Of a DNA stretch of 64,000 bases, positions 1-13,800 are shown in pieces. The position numbers and the translations under genes were made by a program. The notes beneath the pieces were generated by a model that worked only from the letters and a program-made list of their open reading frames with translations, was not told the DNA's origin and ran no database searches. The stretch is taken from positions 711,685-775,684 of the forward strand of contig VWZW01000481.1 of NCBI GenBank assembly GCA_013397115.1, written 5' to 3'. The stretch's first letter is position 1; each line of letters starts with the position of its first letter. Origin of the DNA: Edolisoma coerulescens. Lineage: Eukaryota; Chordata; Aves; Passeriformes; Campephagidae.

Positions 1-3000
1 GGAACTTCAGTTTATTTTGTTTTCCTCCTTGGTAATACCATTGATTTCTAGAGCATAACTGAGCAGTTACGCTATTGTGCCCTTCTCTAGCACTAGCCTG
101 CTTAATAGGTGTATGTGCACCTGTTGGTATGCGAATAAAAGAACAACTTATCATGAAGTTCTGCAAACTGCCATCCTGAACTTTCAAACAAAAGCAGCAA
201 AAAGGAAGAAGAAAATACAGACTGGGAAGCATTCTGTATACCAATAAACAGGTCACTTAAAATTTATATGAAATACTTTAGATGATCAGATGGTTACAAA
301 ATTTTATCTGCATAATTTGTATTTCATATGTACATCTGAGCGCATGAAATAGCTGTGAGCTGTGAACATACAATGTTCTTCTTGGCACCCTAAGTAGAAT
401 ACCCCTGTAACAGAGAGCCAGATAGGGAAACCCAGAATTTATTGCTTTCATGAACACCTGTGCCTTGGTTTTTGTTTTGCTTTTAATTTGTCTGTATCTG
501 AAAGTGATGTAAGCAGCATCTGGATATTCTTATTTAGTATGCCTATGCTGCCAAAAAATCAACAGATTCCTACTGTACTGCATTTCAGAACTAATGAGGA
601 CATAATTATATCCCTGAGCAGGAAGAAGGAATTATGCTTTGTTGGGGACTAGACTAGAATAGAAAGTAAACGAGCAAAATGTTATTTTGAACCAAGTAAG
701 AAAAGTGATCACTTCTGTCAAAGATCTGATATTCTGATTTGTTGGCAGTTGACTGAGAAAATAATGCAGCAGAACTTGCATTTCTTTTGAAAATATGAAC
801 AGCATAGGTAGAAGTAGAGGCTTTTTCCCTTTTAATTTTGCACATCTGTTTTGCTGGTTTTCACCTTCTTGAAACTGATGTACTGATGTGTGGATTCTCA
901 TGAAGATTATTAAAAACAAGCCGATAAACAAAAGCAGGTTAGGTTCTTTGTTGACCTGTTGATTTGTTTCAAATATATTTTTGATAAACTGATAAGTATT
1001 CAAGTCTAATGTCCTTGAAAAGCCATCTAGCAGGTACGTGTTTTTCAAATACATAGTGGTAGAAACACATACAACTACCTACTTTTACTTCACTACTGGT
1101 GCTTGGAGTGAGTGGGGAAGGCTGAGAAGCCTCTGACCTTGGAGACTGACAAAACTTGACTGTGCAGAGACTGCTAAAGTTAACTCTGCTTTGAGCAGGC
1201 AGTGGATAGGGTCACATTCAGGGGTTTCTTCAACACCTATTATTCTGTACTTAGAAGATTATACCTGGTATTCCGTAGTAATATTTGCCAGATTTGTGTC
1301 ATCATCATAGTAGTCAACAGTCATGTGTGTGCCACCAGTGGGACTTGGATCGTTTTGGTCTTGTGTTCTTCTTTTGACAATATTGTAGATTGATCTTAAG
1401 GAGCTCACGGAGGTAATTGCTGATAAATGTTTAATTCTCACCGTGCGCGAGCTACTACAGTGCAGGTCACAGTTTAGCTGCCCCCTAGAAATATGGTTCC
1501 CTTCTGCCTTGAAAAGTGTAGTTGTGTTCCTCTGCTAATGGATTCCTGTAACTTCCCTGTGCTATCACTGCTTATTGGCTACTCAGATTGGGTTGCTGAC
1601 TGAACTGCAAGATACGTAGATATAGTTTCCAGTCTACTTAGAGGTGGAAGATGGTAGGGTGGATTGTTTAGGGTCATTTTTCACTTAAAACAGTAAAAAC
1701 TGATAGTACAGTTCTATCTTCAGGATAGAAACAGCCACTATGAGAAGGCGGCACATGGCATCTCTGCGTCATTTTGAAACTCCTGAATAGAATAGCTTGG
1801 GTGAAGTCAGAGGACTAAATAGTGGTTTCACAATGCAATATCTCTATTACTATGAATTTTTCTCAGTAAATGTTCTTTTAGATCCTCTATGATCATAAAT
1901 AAAATAATTTAGCGCTAATTTTCGTTTGCTTGTCGAGGTACATCTTCACAATGTAATAACTTCCAGGGAAATCAGAGAGTTTGCTCACCCTTTAGTGATA
2001 ATGCATAATGATGATTTTTTACATACTAAATGCAAGATTGGTTAGAGAATTAAGTCTGCTCTTAAGTTTTCAGCTTTAAATTTTGAAGCTGAAGGTTTTT
2101 TTCTGAACTCAATGTAACTTTCTTTTAGAACAAATGACAACATCAGAGGGACATCCTTCAGCCAATTGCCTTGAAACAGTATTCATATATTTCACACAAA
2201 CATTTTGCTGTATTTTAAAGAAGAAATCCTTAAAATGACTCTGTAAGTGACCTAATACAAATAAAATGCAATACACAAAAATGAAAAATAAATGTGTCCC
2301 CTATCTCAGGTACTTCTAAATTCAGCATGTTGGAGAACTGGGAATCAGCTCTTTAATTGAATCAAAGACAGTACTGGATTGTATTTATGGTAATTCATGA
2401 GATAATATATCCTAAAATTGCAAACAAAATATTTGAAAAAATAGCAGGTTTTCTACAGTTGTTTGTGGCAATCTGAATTTGAGGGCAGGGGAGGCAGAGT
2501 ATGAGTATCAAGATAAACTCTAAAAAAAGAAAAGTGAAACATGGAGGCATAAGAAATAAATAAAAACCACATAATCTCAAATGCCTTAATAAAATTTGGC
2601 TCATTGGAGGAGTATTTAATATGCTTTGTAGGTGTTGGGGGGACATAGCCTGATTTAGATAAAACTAAAAGTTTGATGGTCTAAATTCATAACCTAAGTG
2701 GGAAGTATTGTCTCAGTGGGAAAGTTCGTGTAGCTTTGCCATTTTCAAGAACTGCTTTACAAATGACTCTCACAAAATCCTTATATTCTGCATTTTGCAT
2801 CTGTTCTGATGTGTTCAGGCTATAAACTTATGGTGGGAATATTCTTTTAGTCCATAAAATGTTGGACACGCTTGTGGTGCTGTACAAGTTAATATTTTAA
2901 TTTTTAATTTAAACAGATTGTGATCCCTGTTTTTATAGGAAGATATAATTTAGCAATGTGAGGTGACCTGTTACTAGGCTAATGATTTCCACCATAGTGG

Positions 3001-5234
3001 TAAATAAAAGTTTGGTAAAATCTGTAAGGCAGAGGGAGCAGAGAAGAGCAGCCAGGTGGTCGGTCACCAGGTTGCAGGACCTGTGCTAGCCAGCTCAGAA
3101 GAGGATTGACAACTCTGCCTGGCAGGAGTGCAGCCAGAAGCAGTTAAGCACTAAAGGAATCTAGGTGAGGGATTTCAGGGTAACCTGTATCGAGGGAAAA
3201 TGCAGGATGAGATTTGTACATGGGTTTAAAAACCACAGAAATACTACCCCCTGCTGTTTCTGATGGGGCATTGGAATACCTAAAGCTTAAAAAACCAGTT
3301 TATACGTCAACTTTTTTTAATGCCTTGTTGCCTTTTTAGCATAACATAAAAAATAAAAGCCTGAAGTATAATCAGCCTCATAAGTAGCTGTCCTTGATTG
3401 TGACTCAGAAGCACAAGTTCTGTTTGGCTTTGCACTGAAAGCAGGATTTCTGCATTTGTTTTGAGCGGTGAATGCTGCCTGTCCTCTGCAGAATACAATG
3501 CTTTCTGAGTGTATAATGAAACTGCTGAGATTTTTGTAAGTAAACTCATTAATTATTTTGAATTGAAATGAATGAAGAATTGGATTGAGAAGTGTAGTCT
3601 TCTGTTTCAGTATCTTTCTAACCTGTATTAATTTAGTAATGGATGAGATAAATTATTCAAACTTTAGATACACCCAAAACACATTGAAATATTTTGTACA
3701 GTACCTTGAAGAATTTAGCTTGTGGTTATCCTGAACTGCTTGCTGCTATACATGATACTAAAAAATGCACAGCAAAGATTAGAGCTAGGGTTGTGTTAAC
3801 TGTGACATTCTGTGACATCAGAAGTAATTTTTACGTGTTGCTTTTGCTGTTCACTTTTGTTTAATTCCAGTGGTTGTAGGAAGTCTGTCCTCCTTCACAG
3901 ATGAACTCGTATTTCCTGTTCATCTTTAGATTTGGTATGTGTATGCTATCCCAACAGGTGAAATAGCATGACTGCTATGATTCTTCTGAACACTGGTCCT
4001 TGGTAGAGTTGTTGTATAGTAAATGCAGATACATGGGTTTAAAAAGCTGAAATATTCCTTTTATGCTACAGGAGAAAAGGAAGTTACCTTTTTAAAGCAT
4101 GGATTGGGCTACAAATGCTAAAAACCATGCTTCAGAATGTTCATCTTTTGTTGCATTTAACAGAGCTCAGTAGGGCAGAGTTAATGTTCTCTTAGTATTT
4201 TATATCTCAGTTTCTGTGTCTTAAAATTTATGTATTTCCTTTGAGACAGTTTGTGGTATTTAGAGTATCTGCAACATGCCTAAACAAACCCCTTAATTCT
4301 ATTCATTTATCTCTAACTTTTTGAACAAAGCTTAGCTTCTTTGCATATGATACGTGAAACAGAATAATATAAAAAAAGTATTGCTTTCAGAGTCCAAATG
4401 TTTTCTGAAGTGTAAAGAAACTTTACAAGAACTATTTAGATGACTATTTTATCCCATTTTGTAGTCAGGGAAGTATATCTGATTCTTTGTATCTATTACT
4501 TTTGTAAATATAATGTGTAATGTCAATATACAACTTGAAATAAAATGGACAATAAGTGATTTCCTAAAGCATTTGAAGGAATTCGTATGTAAACTGGGAT
4601 TAGATGTTATTCTTACTGATTTTTTTTTCCTCATCTGACTTACTTTATCAGTGTGGCCTTGACTACAGAGGGACTACTGCAAGAGTGCAGCAAGAAGGAT
4701 CGGGAGAAGTGAAATTCATGCTAACTTTAGACACTTTAAAAAAACCCCTGAATTTAACAGTTTTCATGCTCTTTCTTGAGATCTTGTACCACATTTTCAT
4801 TAACAGTATGAAATCCTGTATAATCATTTACCAGAAGAGTGTGGTCTTAGAAGGGTTTTGGGAGTTCATAGAAAACAGGAGGAAGATAAGAGTATGTCTT
4901 TTTTAGCCTGTCTTGCTTGCTTAACGGTATAGTACCATGAAATGTGTATATTGATACCAGTGCATCTTGATACCAATATTTTTTCAATGCATTTCTTTTT
5001 TTTTTAAATAATCTTTATCTCATAATTTTTAGAAAGCTGTTGTTTGGTTTAGTGGTGGGTTTTGTTTGTCTGTTTCATTTGTTTGGTATGGTTTGTCCTC
5101 CCCCAGTGCAAATGTTGCTAAGATGTTTCTTATATGTTTTTGAGCGATGGAAGTATTTTTCCTTTTTTTACCTTATGCCTCCTATCCACCTGCACTCATT
5201 TGCTGTTAAGTTATCAGAAGGCTTGAAAGTGTAA

Positions 5235-5612
5235 TTTGAGGAACAAGTGGAAGAAAAATGTTTTGTTTGGTCTACAGAAGAGAAGACAAAAGAGATGTGA
5301 TAAGAGTTCTTTAGTATGTGAAAGGACCAACTATAAAACTTCTTTTATGTCTGTTGGAGGTGGGACAAGGAGCAATGGAGGAGGGGGGTTGGAGCAAGTG
5401 AGATTTAGATTAAAGGTTATTAAAAGTTTTCTAACATAAGCAGTGGGCAATCATATCCCTGCAGAGAATTGGTGGAATCTCCATCAATGGCATTTTTGAA
5501 ACAGGTTAGAGTAACCTTTTCCAGGAAGGGATCGATTCAGATCAGTACCTGCAAGCAATACAGGGATGGTGGACAAGATAGGGCTAGAAATACCTTTCAA
5601 AAGGCTGTTTTC
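5235..5612 (+). mobile_element. Old CR1-family LINE, 3' end fragment
   Basis: The + strand reads like the C-terminal end of CR1 ORF2 followed by its 3' tail. The frame at 5236-5439 contains LFGLQKRR, then TRSNG and RFRLKVIKSF, in the order of the CR1 blocks LF-LEKRR, TRGNG and RFRLDIRKNF. Downstream, near 5470-5500, is the 'GGTGGAATCTCCATC' block that follows in CR1 copies, and near 5583-5603 a degraded counterpart of the usual 'GGACTAGATGACCTT' end. It is 5'-truncated and strongly diverged, so an old insertion. The subfamily cannot be named by eye. Confidence 0.7.
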
Positions 5613-6835
5613 TAGATGTCTTGGGTTTTTTTGGCTCACATCTCAGCACATTCATTGGGAGCCAACTACTTTCAGGAGATACTAAAAGCTCCCCACCCCA
5701 CCCCCCTGACAGTCTCTGGAATGTTTTCATATTTCATAGAAAATCATTATTTCAATCTCTATAGTATATATGTTGATTTCTATTTTTTGTTGTCAGAATA
5801 TTCCATGATTTCTCAATCAAGATAACTATGCAAGTAATAAATATTCTTGTATGATAGCACTATCTGATTGAAGTACAGTGCTTCCTTTACAATGAAAGGT
5901 ATGACAGTATTAACTTATCCGTAATATGTTACCATAATCCACTATTGATTGTTTAGTTCATAGGTGTTATGTCCTCAGAATTTTGAGGGAAAAAAAAAAG
6001 AGATTATTCATTATATTGAACTCAGATCAATATTGAAAGAACTACTGGGTTGCATTTAACAGAACTGTTAATGTGTTAATTAGCTTGCAGTATGAATATG
6101 AAATAGAAAGCTGGCTGCATGGGAGACCCTGAGCTGAGGCAAGAGACGACTACTTCTTGCCTTCTTTGTGTTTGAATACCACATGGTTATTTGTACTTGA
6201 AACTTACCAAAGGAGTTGCTTCAAATGTTAGAGTTGCCATTCCAGTAAAGTTCTGAGAGCGAATATGGTCTGTATCTGCATTATCATTCAATGGTATTAA
6301 CCACTTCTAATTCTCTTTCACTACCATTAATGCAACTCCTTCATGGTGCTAAGTTTCCTATGTCTTGTTTGACATGTCAACAGCATTTTTAATTGATCTC
6401 AGATGTGAGACCAGTGATACCTGAATTAAATGAGAGTTTTTGCTGTTACTGTCACAAATAATGATCCATGACTGCATTGGTAAATCTGAAAGATGCAAGA
6501 ATAGACAAAGCTTTTCATAATTAGAAAGCAAGAAGTTGGAAGTGCAAACTTGATCTATTTGGGAATACTGATTGGAAGTGTGCTTCCTTTTTTAAAGTTA
6601 GTGTACTCTTCAGAACAAATTTATAGATGCTTAGACCTTAAATTCAGGAGTAAAAATTTTTTTTAAAAATTGCCAAATATGGTTGCAAGACAAATGGTAA
6701 GTGTAACACTGCTCTTTTGAGTGTGCTGTTTTGCATGTAAAAATATGGCTGTTAAACTGAAACAGTATCTTGCACATGATGATTTCATTCTACTCTTCCC
6801 ATTATTGTCTGCTGACAGTGCAGAATATGGAGTGG

Positions 6836-6867
6836 TATATTGTGTGTGTGTGTATATGTATATATAA
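6836..6867. repeat. TG/TA microsatellite
   Basis: A (TG)n run of about seven units at 6841-6853 passes directly into a TATATG/TATATA tract. It is a short dinucleotide repeat inside intron 3 and no function is implied. Confidence 0.9.
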
Positions 6868-7801
6868 AACTGTTACGTTAGAAAAGATACTTTATTTTAA
6901 TTTAGGGCAGCCTGAAGTTAAATGAATTCTAGCCTGCTGCTCTGTGAATGTTGTTTTATTCTGCAGCTCTGTGTCTTGGTAGCTCATATATGTGTTCACC
7001 CCAGATTCAAAACTGGTCATCCCACTTGTCTGTTCCATCAGTCATAAATGCATTTCTTTTGTTAACACTACATGTAGGGCCAGTAAACTACTAATTCAAG
7101 CATATAGTGCAAGTATTTATTTGCCTGTTTTCATATGTGATGTGTGGATATGGGTCTCTTACTGTTAATTCCTAGGTACTTTTGGTAGAAGTATATTAAT
7201 TTTATAAAGAATTTTTCATGTGATTTTACTGTATGTCTGTCTTCTCCGAGAGCTTTGGAACCTGTTAACCAAGTTCAGCCATGTTTGATAGAAAGAAATA
7301 ACTTCTTTCTAAATTTCCAATAACTGATTTGAAAATTAGCAGATAAATAAAGAAAAGAGACATTAGAAATGTTGGCAGTGAGGGAGGGTTAGGGACAACT
7401 TGGATTGTACACATTCCAGGTGGAATGGCTTTCAGCAGCCTGCACATACCAACTTGCACATTTTTGTGAACCAGTTGTAGCATGTGCTGCTCCTTGCCTG
7501 GTTAGTTGGAGAGATGGGTCTGTGGGAGCTGCAAGTACTTTGCAGATCTCTAGTAGGCACAGAAGGGAGAAAGCAGTGACTGGTAAGTGGGGAAATAAAA
7601 CTTGAGGAAAACTTGGGGTATGTTGAACTCTTGCAATAAAGATTTTTGCTTGAGCCAAAGGGAGAAGTCAACATGTTAAGAGACTTTGAGGAATATAAAG
7701 CACAAATCCGTGATTCATTATTTGCATTCCTCACAGAGATTTTAAAGGCATGTTTTCTGTTGTGATTTCCCTTGGTATGCTACTTGGTTTTATTCTTTTA
7801 T

Positions 7802-7820
7802 TTGTTGTTGTTGTTGTTGT
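7802..7820. repeat. (TTG)n trinucleotide microsatellite
   Basis: Six consecutive TTG units interrupt ordinary intron 3 sequence. The repeat creates a run of valines in one forward frame, which makes a spurious small open frame here. Confidence 0.9.
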
Positions 7821-10800
7821 CTTGATTTGGTTGGGAGTTTTCATATTTACTAACCTGCTGTGGCTAAGGAACAGAATTACAGAAAATTATCCCTCCTACT
7901 CTTTGTGTCACAGGTTGTGGATATGGAAATGTATATAGCTATTTAAAAATACTTCTAAATATTTGGCTTAGTGTTTTGAAATGTCATGAATAATTGGCAC
8001 CAAAGAACTCTAAGAACTGAAGTAACAGATGCTTAAAGGGCTTTTCATTTTGTGTAGCAACTAATTTCTTGCTACAAAACCTAAATTTTAAATAAAAACT
8101 TAAACCCCATGGCTTTACCAAGTAGCTATTACAGCAAGTTAACAAGTCTTCCACCAGGGTGCAGTCTTTTCTAAGAATTTGTAACACCTTCAGCTAAGTA
8201 TCTGCATTTTGCATGTAGATATTATTTTTCTGCTGCAGCTGTTACAGGCTCACAGTTAATTTTATTTTTCAGTGTGCATTTGGCTCTTTAATTGTGTTAC
8301 CTCATTGTATTTAACAACTGAGACAAAATTAGGTGAGGTCAGTTAAATGGTAAAGTAATGCAGTCATCAGATTCCAATTAGAAAAAAATGTTGGTCTTTC
8401 TCACTTTTTTTTTTTAATTCTCTACAATGAAATACCTTCCCCTACTTTTTCTCATTCACTAAATAAAGTCACTGTTGCCTTGAGTCAATAGCTAGATTCA
8501 AGCAACAGTGTACTGTAGGATTGAACTTTTTCCATATGAGTTAATAGGGGGTTAATGTCAAAGCCTAATTGTGAGTATTTAAATTCTTCACACATCTGAA
8601 GGACGAGCCAAAATACAGCTGCCCTGCTGACGGCATACTTTAAATTGTGAGTATGAGTTGCAAGTCATAGGATGAAACATGATCTATTTGCCGTGTCTCC
8701 AGTGAAAATACTTTAAGCTGTTATGTTTGTCTTGTTTAGATACATATTAGGCAATTGTCACCTTATTATTGTCATCCTAATTCTGTTCCCTGGAAGCTGT
8801 AGTCATTCTATGCACTATTCAGTGTAATAGGAAAGTGATCATAATTTGACTTGACTATAGAGATTGTTGGCAACAACTGCTATAACCAAAGAGTATTTGA
8901 TCAATGGATTAGATACTTCGTTAGGTATTTGTTGTATAGATACTTCTACTGTGACTTGTTAAGAGAAAGATATTTGTGCACAGGTCAGACTTACTATATG
9001 CCAGGCCACTTCAGTTTTCTTTTGGTACAAAACCAGTGTATTGTCAAGGGTATTTCTGTGTTTTAATGTCACATCTACTATTTTAAATGTGTCATGTTAC
9101 TGTTCATATAAAGAAGTGCTATAATTTCTAGTTTTGATTGCACAGCACTGTTTTCAGCACTTAAAATTGGAGTCTTTGAAATAATGCTTGTACCCAGCAT
9201 ATCATATCACAGAGGGTTCTCAATACTGCTTGAAAACCAGTAACAAACTTCCTATCATTGACATTGGTGTGATGAGAAGGAACAGTAGAATTTTCTAGAT
9301 AAGTCATCTTTCATGCTTAATTTGATGATATTTTTTTAGATAATTGAAAGTAAAATAACACTCTTATCTAGGAAAGAGTTGCACAAATCAGCTCAAGTAA
9401 TCTAATGGATCCCTGGTAGTGAAAAAATAAGCTCCATCTTCTTTCTGTGCATAGCTGTGAACTCCCACCACTTATTTTTTCACTGGCCTTGGCATTTTTT
9501 TTATACCACCCAACCTCTCGCCCCCCAAGATTTGATGTTTATTAATCAGATTTGATGTGGGAAAAAAAACTAGTCCAAGAATGAAATAAAAGGCAGGGTA
9601 TTGCTAGAGTTTTCAGTGAGTGGGGTTGATTGGAGAACAGTTGTCATGTTAGAGCCTTTACGAAATAGTGTACCAGTAGCAGGATGGTATAGCACATCTG
9701 GGAGTGAGGGTGAAAGATAGCAATGTTCTAATTATTAGGCTGGACAGTCTGGGAAGTTTAACTTACTGTAACATGAGCTGCTCTTGTGGGGCAGCATAAC
9801 ATGATGTAACTTCTGGCTCTTACAGTCACATCCTCCTCTGTGCCAGCTTCTGTGCCCTTCTGACCCCAAACTCAGCTGCTTCAGTCACTGTACTGGGAAG
9901 AAATGTCTCTATATGCACGATCACATGTCATTCTGCTCATGTATACACACCTACGCACTTTTAAAGAAATTGTCTTCTGCCACCGTGGTGTGTGGAAAGA
10001 GCTTGGCACAGGGTCAGGTGGACACCAGAGGGAGCAGTAATGCTTTGCCAAGGGAAAGTATCAGTATAGCAGCTGCAGTTAGATCTGCTTCGTTTGCTAT
10101 CAGTCACGTTCGTCAGTCTTAGCAAGTTAAAAAAAAAAGTGAGGGGAAAAAGAAATGTTGGTCTTCCATACGGATTTCTGCACTCAGGGTTTTTATTTAT
10201 GCTTGAACTCCAAAGATTATCAAGACTGTTTTTAACACAGCTAATTAAGGAAATGTTTGCTTGTTGATTGTTTAATCAAATAACTTGGCTGTGTTTGTAA
10301 TGAATTATATGTTTGAAACTATGGTTTATGGGCATTTTGGATTTTTATAAGTGTAGTACATGACAACCTTTGACAACTACTGATATCTTAAATACCTTTT
10401 CATTAGGGAGAATACTGTATTTCTAGCTATCGGTAATAAATGAACCAAGGTAACACTGTATTGACGATAAAACAGTGGGGTTTATTTGGGTTTTTCTAAA
10501 GACTAGGTAATAAATTGAGTTACAGCTTTATTTTAACTCTATCTGCTAATTTGTGTGATAGATATAGTTTCCTAGTCTGTGTTAGGGTTTTTGTTTTGGT
10601 TTGGTTTTAATTAAAGAAGCCAAGCTGTGTATGGGATGTATCTTAAAATAGTGAGACATTAGAAAACTTGATTAAAGGTTTCCATGTCATTAAAGGAAAG
10701 TCTAAGGTCTAAATCCTTTACTTGAATCCAAATAAAGTATTTTTAGAGCAGTTTAAAGGTGAGATGCAACTAAATTGACTTCTATTCAAATAATATTTAA

Positions 10801-13800
10801 ATTTTTGCCATCTTTCAGTTGTGTGTTTTCTGGTTGTATTGTAATAAAACAGTTAATGTGATCCTTATAAGGCCCCAGGAAGTTGAGGGTCAGTGGGAAT
10901 AAATACGTGGTTATAAATTTTTTTTTTAAGCATCATCCATTCAGTGAATCTGTTATTGTGGCTGTGGCAATTAAAAAGAAAAACTAAGTAGTTAAAACCA
11001 AAACCAAAACAACTCTCCATCCCTCAATAACAACAAAAGCCAGTGTAAGCATGCGTCACCTAATGTTATTTGACAAAGTTAGGGATGAAATCTAGATTGG
11101 AACCTAATGGTGCTTATTATAAGCCGGATGGTTTGTCTTCCTACTCCTCCCTCTCCTGGCAGTGCTATAGTCCAGGGCGAATTACTCTGTAGGTTGCTGA
11201 TGCAACTCTTTGTATAGATTTGCAGACACAGTAAGGTGGAAAATACAAGCTCCTACCCTGCCCCCTCCTGAATTTGTCAATACAGAAGAGGTCTGTGCCG
11301 AATTAGCTCATGCTTTGCCTCCACATCTGTGTAGTTTAATTACTGTGTGGGTAGTCTGGCTGATCGGATGAAGATTGTGGCTCTGCAGCAGGAGTACAGA
11401 CATCCCTGCAGGGCTGTGGCACCTCCAGTTTGGAAAAACTTCTGGCTCAAGGAAGGAACTTTGTAAGAAGCTACAGCTATATCTATTGTTTCCTGACTCT
11501 GTAGGCTAAAACTGTAGTAGAAATTGTAGGTAATGGAGCTGGAGAAGGCAAGCTAGCTGGCTGCACTCTCTCTGTGGTTGATATTTCTTGAATTAGTTTT
11601 ATGCTTGTTCAGATAATTTTTAAAGTTATACTTAGTAGTCCACAAGGTCACATAAGAAATGTGTGGTGTAACTCGTGTAATCTGCATAAACCCAAACTGT
11701 GTCACTTGCACAGTGTTCGAATGAGTACTGGTAGGGCCTGTTCGGAGCCGATAGTGGAGGCTATTGGTTTTGGCAGCCACATAGTAATAGAAATCATCTG
11801 GCTCAAGCTGTTACTGTTATGAGGTATTATGTTACATTTGCCCCACTTTCCAAATGGTGATGTCAGATGTGCATATAAATAAGCTCTTGACCCATCTAAC
11901 TGTTTTCAGGTAAAATTGTCCCTGCTTCCTTGAATATGCAACTGAAAGCATCAGTGATTCATGAGCTGATTCAGGGGTGCATCAGATGCCTTCATTTGAG
12001 AGCAGCCACATTTGTCAGCAGGGAGGGGCAAGCAGCTGGGTGGTGATTGCTTCAGTTGTCTGATTTTTATCCGCATCTACAAGTCTGTCAGCACCTTATG
12101 TTAGTTTGCTCAGTCTAAGGATAAAACTCAGGTCAGTATCTGACAAATGCACTTTTGTGTGTTTAAGTGCAATGTGCCTAACACTGTAGCACACCTTGGC
12201 GCCTGCTGAACATCACAGTTTAAAACCCTAATTAAGAAAGGGCTAATATGGTTGTAGCATAGACAAGTCTGAAATTGTTGGATTTCTAAGACAGGAAGGT
12301 TATAGTTATAGTACAGATAGATCTTCCTATTTTTTCCATGGGTTTCTAGGGATAGTGATCTGGTACTAAAAAGAAGTTTGATGCTTTGGAGAGATGGGGA
12401 TGATAGTGAAATTATATCTTCAGTTTACCTTTATTGTGGGGACTGAATTCTATGGCATGCTTGTAATTAAAACTTTTTACAGAATTCAAGTTGTTCCTTA
12501 TCTTTTTGTTTGTGAAAGGGCTAATTAGCTAGCCATAGTCCCTTGTTACTAGATTAGCCACAGGCTATTAGTCATAGGCTTTTTTTTATCCTATTCAGTG
12601 TGAGGTCAGACAGACTTGAAACACTCTTGCAATTGTATTTAACTGTATGTTACAATAGCATACCATATTTTATATCTTTTTTTAATTTCTTGTCAAAAGT
12701 GTAGTTATTCTTTGTGCTTCCTTTTAACATGATTTTTCCTCACAAAATTGAAGTTGTTTCACTGATGTCTTCATAAAATAACAACTGGAATTTGCCTTTC
12801 TGATGTTCACTGTTTGTTTCTTGTAATGGATATCAATATTGCATAATATTACCTCATTTTGATGTATACATAGCTAAAAATAAAACAACTGCAGCTTTAG
12901 GGCTCTTCATGTATGTTTCATACTGCTCATGCTCATCCCATAGGCAGCAACAGTGCAGGGATGATGTTATCACTGCTATAACAGGGGTTTTTGTTGCATC
13001 ATGAAATTGCTGAAGTTGTCTTTAATCACTTCCTAATTTTGGTCAGCAGTTGCAAACCTGAAATGATATGATATCTTTTCATTGTCTTTACACTTCAAAC
13101 TTCTCAGTTATTTTACTTGAAAAACATCTCAAGGATAATGCAAGCTTGAAATCATAGACAGGAAGCTGAAGAAAGGTTTCCAGGAATCCTTTTGTCCTTC
13201 TCCTGCCTTTTTTGGGGCGGGAGGAAGTATGGAGGAAATATCCTGGCAGATGTTCTATTGCTTCCTAGTAATTGTTTTAAACAACTGAGAAATTTCTTAG
13301 CTTCATCACGTTCACTGTGTAAATTCTTATGATGCCATGTGCATGACAGAAGACTGTGCTGGGGGAGTGCAGGACTGGGCAGAAATCCTGGGAAAGATGA
13401 GCAACTGCTTACAAGGATACTGGTGCTGAAAAGGTACTTGTAAAGCTATATTCCTTTGATTTCACAGAATTTGATAGTCAAGAAGGGCATGAGATTTGAT
13501 AAAAGCTACTTGGAATCATTGTAAACTTCAGTTTTTTGCCATCAGTCTTTTTAGTAGCTTTCCAAACCTGAAAAGATTTGGAGGTTCATTTGATGAGGCA
13601 TTTTTATCATGTAGATTTATGTCCAGTAAGCTACTCCAGTTAAGCAGTATCTAGCTCTTTTAGGCCCTATGTACATTACTTCATATCATTGTCCTCTTTT
13701 TACAGATGTCACTTAAAAGCAGAATTACCTGTACAAAATTGGTTGGCCTATGGCAAAGCATGGTTTTAATATTACTGCTGGTTTATTGTTTTTATTTTCT

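Noticed and set aside
632..1054. 140-codon minus-strand open frame
   Set aside because: Composition is what A/T-rich intron gives by chance (Leu, Phe, Ile, Asn, Lys), with no domain or motif and an upstream context without a promoter or Kozak match.
2161..2200. Sequence reading LKQYS, reminiscent of the end of ARID2 exon 3 (ALKQYYLR)
   Set aside because: The match is only four residues, the flanks do not match and there is no donor in the right place.
3010..3200. Relatively GC-rich stretch that might be an LTR or other repeat
   Set aside because: No terminal TG/CA pair with target duplication, primer-binding site or known family match could be seen by eye.
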